Shown in pieces: positions 61,253 through 64,000 of a DNA stretch of 64,000 nt. The translations under genes were made by a program, and so were the position numbers. Origin of the DNA: Halorussus salinus (GTDB taxonomy: Archaea > Halobacteriota > Halobacteria > Halobacteriales > Haladaptataceae). Numbering within the stretch: the stretch's first letter is position 1; each line of letters begins with the position of its first letter. The stretch spans positions 1,466,927 through 1,530,926 of the forward strand of contig NZ_ML974127.1 in NCBI RefSeq assembly GCF_004765815.2, written 5' to 3'. The notes below the pieces were generated by a model. It worked only from the letters and a program-made list of their open reading frames with translations, did not search any database and had not been told where the DNA came from.

Positions 61253-62224
61253 ATGAAGCGAGTCGAAGTGACGGAGTTCGGCAGTAGCGACGCGCTGGAA
61301 GTCACCGACGCGGAGACGCCCGAACCGGGACCGGGCGAGGTCCGCATCGCGGTCGAGGCCGCGGGCGTCAACTTCGCCGACATCATGCAACGCCGCGGTC
61401 ACTACGTCGGCGGCCCGGAACCGACCTACGTACCGGGGATGGAGGCCGCGGGAACCATCGACGCGGTGGGCGAGGGCGTCGAGCGCGAGGAGGGCGAGCG
61501 CGTCGTCGCGATGACCGGCCGGAACGCCTACGCCGAGTACGTCGTCGCCGACGCCCAGTCGGTGTTCGAGGTGCCCGAGGAGATGTCCTTCGACGAGGCG
61601 GCGGGCTTCCCGGTCCAGTTCATGACCGCCCACGCGGTCCTCCACGAGTGGGGCGAGTTGGAAGAAGGCGAGCGCGTCCTCGTCCACGCCGCGGCGGGCG
61701 GGGTCGGCACCGCGGCGGTCCAGTTGGCCAGCGCGGCAGGCGCGGAGGTGTTCGGCACCGCCAGCACCGACGAGAAGTTGGCACTCGCCGAGCGGTTGGG
61801 CTGTGACCACCCCATCAACTACGAGGAGGAAGACTTCCGCGAGGTCGTCGAGGACGAAACCGACGGCGAGGGCGTCGATTTGGTCCTCGACGGCGTGGGC
61901 GGCGAGACGTTCGCCCGGAGCCTCGACGCGCTCTCGCACTTCGGGCGAATCGTGGCCTACGGCGCGGCCAGCGGCGAACCCGGACGGGTCGAGACGACGC
62001 GACTCCTCTTCGAGAACAAGTCGGTCGAAGGGTTCCACCTCGGAAACGCGCTCCAGCGGGACCCACAGCGCATCCTCCGGTCGGTGCCCGAACTGCAGGG
62101 ACTCCTCGCGGCGGGCGAGTTGGAAATCGTGGTCGGCGAGCGGTTCCCGCTCGAAGACGCCGCCGAGGCCCACGAGGCCATCGAGAACCGCGAGACGACC
62201 GGGAAAGTCGTCCTGAACCCCTGA
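61253..62224 (+). CDS. Quinone oxidoreductase-like MDR dehydrogenase
   Basis: The 323-residue protein starts with the GroES-like half (AAGVNFADIMQRRGHYVGGPEPTYVPGMEAAG) and continues with the Rossmann half (AAAGGVGTAAVQLASAAGA and the glycine loop). It lacks the catalytic zinc ligands, as is usual for NADPH:quinone reductases. A standard core-genome enzyme. Confidence 0.92.
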   Translation: MKRVEVTEFGSSDALEVTDAETPEPGPGEVRIAVEAAGVNFADIMQRRGHYVGGPEPTYVPGMEAAGTIDAVGEGVEREEGERVVAMTGRNAYAEYVVADAQSVFEVPEEMSFDEAAGFPVQFMTAHAVLHEWGELEEGERVLVHAAAGGVGTAAVQLASAAGAEVFGTASTDEKLALAERLGCDHPINYEEEDFREVVEDETDGEGVDLVLDGVGGETFARSLDALSHFGRIVAYGAASGEPGRVETTRLLFENKSVEGFHLGNALQRDPQRILRSVPELQGLLAAGELEIVVGERFPLEDAAEAHEAIENRETTGKVVLNP

Positions 62225-62225
62225 G

Positions 62226-62516
62226 CTACCCGCTCGTTTCGATTCGCCAGTAGACGTACTGCCGGGCGAAGGCGTCGAAGTGGTCGTGGCTACACCCCGG
62301 ACAGTCGAACCCCGCGACCTCGGCCACCGTCGTCGGGAAGACGTACCCGCAGTCGTTCTTGCATGCGGTTCCGCCGTAAGTCGCCGTGAAGTCTTCGCGG
62401 AGGCCGTCGCGGTGGTCCGCGTCGAGGTGCGTCGTCGCTCGGTCCTTCAGCGTCCGACTCGTGGCCGCGCTGACTACCGTCTCGCAGATGTCGCAGTCGA
62501 ATCTGAACTCGGTCAT
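62226..62516 (-). CDS. Zinc-finger protein of the HTH/HalOD1 trio, chromosomal copy
   Basis: 96 residues with CDICETVVS, a HLDADH finger, CKNDCGYVFP and CPGCSHDHF and the ending YVYWRIE. It aligns with the element copy at 29809-30093 along its whole length. The HalOD1 gene ends six bases before its start. Confidence 0.85.
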   Translation of the reverse strand: MTEFRFDCDICETVVSAATSRTLKDRATTHLDADHRDGLREDFTATYGGTACKNDCGYVFPTTVAEVAGFDCPGCSHDHFDAFARQYVYWRIETSG

Positions 62517-62522
62517 CGGACG

Positions 62523-62825
62523 CTATCGGTAGACCCGAACGGTGCCGCCGCTCTCGACGCAGACCTCGTAGTCCCCGTACTGGAAGACGACGCGACCGTC
62601 GAGCCGACGCTCCGTCCCGTCCGGCATCGCCCCGAAGATGTCTTCCAGCGCGTCGGAGTCGATAGCGTCGTAGAGCGGCGGTAACTCCCGCGGGTCGCGG
62701 TCGGCCGTCGAACGTACCGCCGCGACGACGGCGCTCGTAACTGACTCGCCGTCGCCGACCTCGCGGGTCACGACGGGCTTCTGTGCGTTCTCGGTGCGAA
62801 GCGATGGGCGCTCTTCGACGTTCAT
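62523..62825 (-). CDS. HalOD1 output-domain protein, chromosomal copy
   Basis: ATG 62825, 100 residues: a short tail and a HalOD1 domain (SVTSAVVAAV, LPPLYDAIDSDALEDIF, VVFQYGDYEVCVESGGTVRVYR). Homologue of 29488-29808 and in the same place of the same trio. Confidence 0.85.
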   Translation of the reverse strand: MNVEERPSLRTENAQKPVVTREVGDGESVTSAVVAAVRSTADRDPRELPPLYDAIDSDALEDIFGAMPDGTERRLDGRVVFQYGDYEVCVESGGTVRVYR

Positions 62826-62951
62826 CGTTGGAGAACCGACAGCGATAGTTGTGACGCCCTCTCCTAAGACGCGTTGTGTGAATGCTACCACTCTTTTATA
62901 TGATGGCGCATCGCGCTCGCCGGGCCCGCCGCGCGGACGACGAGCGCCCGG

Positions 62952-63605
62952 TCACTCGTCGTGGACAAGCGTGTTCCCCAACAGGTTCCGGTGTCCCCGC
63001 CGGAGCCGCGCCGACAGCGCGTTCCGCGAGATGCCGAGGTCGTCGGCCAGTTCCGAGAGGTCGGTCTCCCGCGGCACGTCGAAGTAGCCTCCGTCGTAGG
63101 CCGCGGTCAGCGCCTCGCGCTGGTCCTCGGTCACGCCGTACGAACCGCGCTCCTCGGGGTTCTCGGGCTCGTACACGCGGTCGAGTCGAAACGAGAACTC
63201 CCGTTCGAGACAGTAGTCGTGGAACGTCGAGAGCGCGTCCCGATTCGGGAACAGCACCTTGAGTTCCCACTGCTCGCCGTCGTCGCTCACGGCCTCCAGA
63301 ATCGTCGCCTTCGCGTCGGAGATGCCCGTCATCAGGCTCTCGACGTTCGATTGCCACGTGACCCGATAGAACCGCTCGTCGCCCTCCTGTTCTTCGAGCG
63401 TCAGGATGTCGGCTATCGTCTCGTCGTCCCGAAGCGCCGTCTCGAACTCCTCGAAGTCACCGTCCGACGCCCAGAAGTACGGCGTCACGCGCTCGGTGCC
63501 CGCGACGACGCGTTTGATCTCGATTCGCATGCCGGGGGCGCTCGACAGGGTGTCGGCAAGCACGAACTCGTTTGCGGGAACCGTCAACTCCGCCAAGACG
63601 CTCAT
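62952..63605 (-). CDS. Bat-type helix-turn-helix regulator (HTH_10), chromosomal copy
   Basis: 217 residues. The N-terminal sensor-like domain (MSVLAELTVPANEFVLADTL, IEIKRVVAGTERVTPYFW) and the HTH_10 domain (VTEDQREALTAAYDGGYFDVP, LADDLGISRNALSARLRRG) align with 28756-29400. It is the first gene of the chromosomal trio. Confidence 0.92.
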   Translation of the reverse strand: MSVLAELTVPANEFVLADTLSSAPGMRIEIKRVVAGTERVTPYFWASDGDFEEFETALRDDETIADILTLEEQEGDERFYRVTWQSNVESLMTGISDAKATILEAVSDDGEQWELKVLFPNRDALSTFHDYCLEREFSFRLDRVYEPENPEERGSYGVTEDQREALTAAYDGGYFDVPRETDLSELADDLGISRNALSARLRRGHRNLLGNTLVHDE

Positions 63606-63634
63606 TGATGCTCTTCTCGGCTATCGGGCGCTTT

Positions 63635-64000
63635 CTATAAACGCTCGTCGGCGGAGACCGGTTCGATTCGCTCGCGTCGCCCGTCCAGCACGGCGAACTC
63701 CTCGTCGCGGCGTCGCTCCAGCCAGTAGAGGAGTCGTTCGGCCCACGCCAACTTCTTCGCTTTCATCGGGTCCACGTCCGGGTCGTCGAAGTCCCAGCCG
63801 ACGAACCGGAGTTCGGCGGCCCCGAGACAGTCCGCGAGGAACGCCGCCCGGTCGCCGTCGGTGAACCCGCCGGGGTTCCGGACGTGGGCGACCGGCCGGG
63901 CCTGCGTCGTCGGCAGGACCCACTCGGCGTCGAACCGGGGCACCCACTCGCGGACCGCGGGGACGTTGTCGCCGTGGGCGTGGGCCGCGACGGGGACTCC
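63635..64000 (-). CDS. mptE: MptE-like 6-hydroxymethylpterin diphosphokinase, C-terminal part
   Basis: The frame is open from the right edge of the window to the stop at 63635. GVPVAAHAHGDN near the edge, LPTTQARPVAHVRNPGGFTDGDRA and RFVGWDFDDPDVDPMKAKKLAWAERLL are typical of archaeal MptE (DUF115). It pyrophosphorylates 6-hydroxymethyl-dihydropterin in the archaeal folate/methanopterin pathway. The N-terminal part is off the window. Confidence 0.88.
   Translation of the reverse strand, partial: GVPVAAHAHGDNVPAVREWVPRFDAEWVLPTTQARPVAHVRNPGGFTDGDRAAFLADCLGAAELRFVGWDFDDPDVDPMKAKKLAWAERLLYWLERRRDEEFAVLDGRRERIEPVSADERL

Overview
The window is chromosomal DNA of a halophilic archaeon (class Halobacteria; genus not decidable from the sequence). 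The signs are acidic proteins, GC-rich codons, TATA boxes about 27 bases ahead of start codons (leaderless transcription), HalOD1 and Bat-type HTH proteins, an archaellin, twin-arginine signals and F420/ThyX enzymes. Two GC-rich core segments (1-2713 and 34948-64000) flank a visibly more AT-rich block.

Left core: the N-terminal 727 codons of a class II lanthipeptide synthetase (LanM), cut by the window edge, preceded on the same strand by a 63-residue Cys-rich zinc-ribbon ORF.

Integrated element, about 2714-34947: it is bounded by a 44-bp direct repeat. The right copy is the 3' part of an intact tRNA-Glu(CTC) gene (34906-34980). The left copy is only the tRNA fragment. A tyrosine integrase lies beside the intact tRNA. 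From left to right the element carries: (a) membrane and hypothetical genes; (b) a 10-kb defence-like module made of an Eco57I/PglX-type adenine methyltransferase, a NucS-like nuclease with an in-frame TGA before a conserved-looking C-terminal tail, a PUA-like/NucS-like nuclease, and a PLD-SNF2 helicase; (c) a wHTH regulator divergent from an overlapping operon of Cas4-like nuclease, TFIIB paralogue and serine recombinase, with two palindromic operators and a hairpin-rich leader between them; (d) a second, convergent set with another serine recombinase and a divergent paralogue of the tyrosine integrase; (e) a truncated type IIG-like restriction protein and another PD-(D/E)XK protein; (f) a secreted protein, a cupin, wHTH and small proteins, and an MscS channel; (g) a Bat-HTH/HalOD1/zinc-finger trio whose paralogue sits in the right core at 62226-63605; (h) an MBL hydrolase and an HTH-PAS-histidine kinase. 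No capsid, portal or replication gene was recognised, so this looks like an integrative defence and regulatory island rather than an intact virus.

Right core: ordinary haloarchaeal genes. They include a membrane-anchored HTH protein, amidohydrolase, two SDRs, an archaellin lacking a standard start codon, an EamA exporter beside an Lrp regulator, ThyX, MBL and Rieske proteins, a P-loop ATPase and a PstS lipoprotein. They continue with two SODs in tandem near a peroxiredoxin and a photolyase, an FMN 2-hydroxyacid dehydrogenase, a geranylgeranyl-reductase-like flavoprotein, a MOT1-type transporter, a signal peptidase, an F420-dependent LLM oxidoreductase, a VOC epimerase, a quinone reductase, the second HTH/HalOD1/zinc-finger trio, and a partial MptE.

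The best candidates for something undescribed are the methyltransferase/nuclease/PLD-helicase module and the Cas4-like/TFB/serine-recombinase operon with its structured leader.
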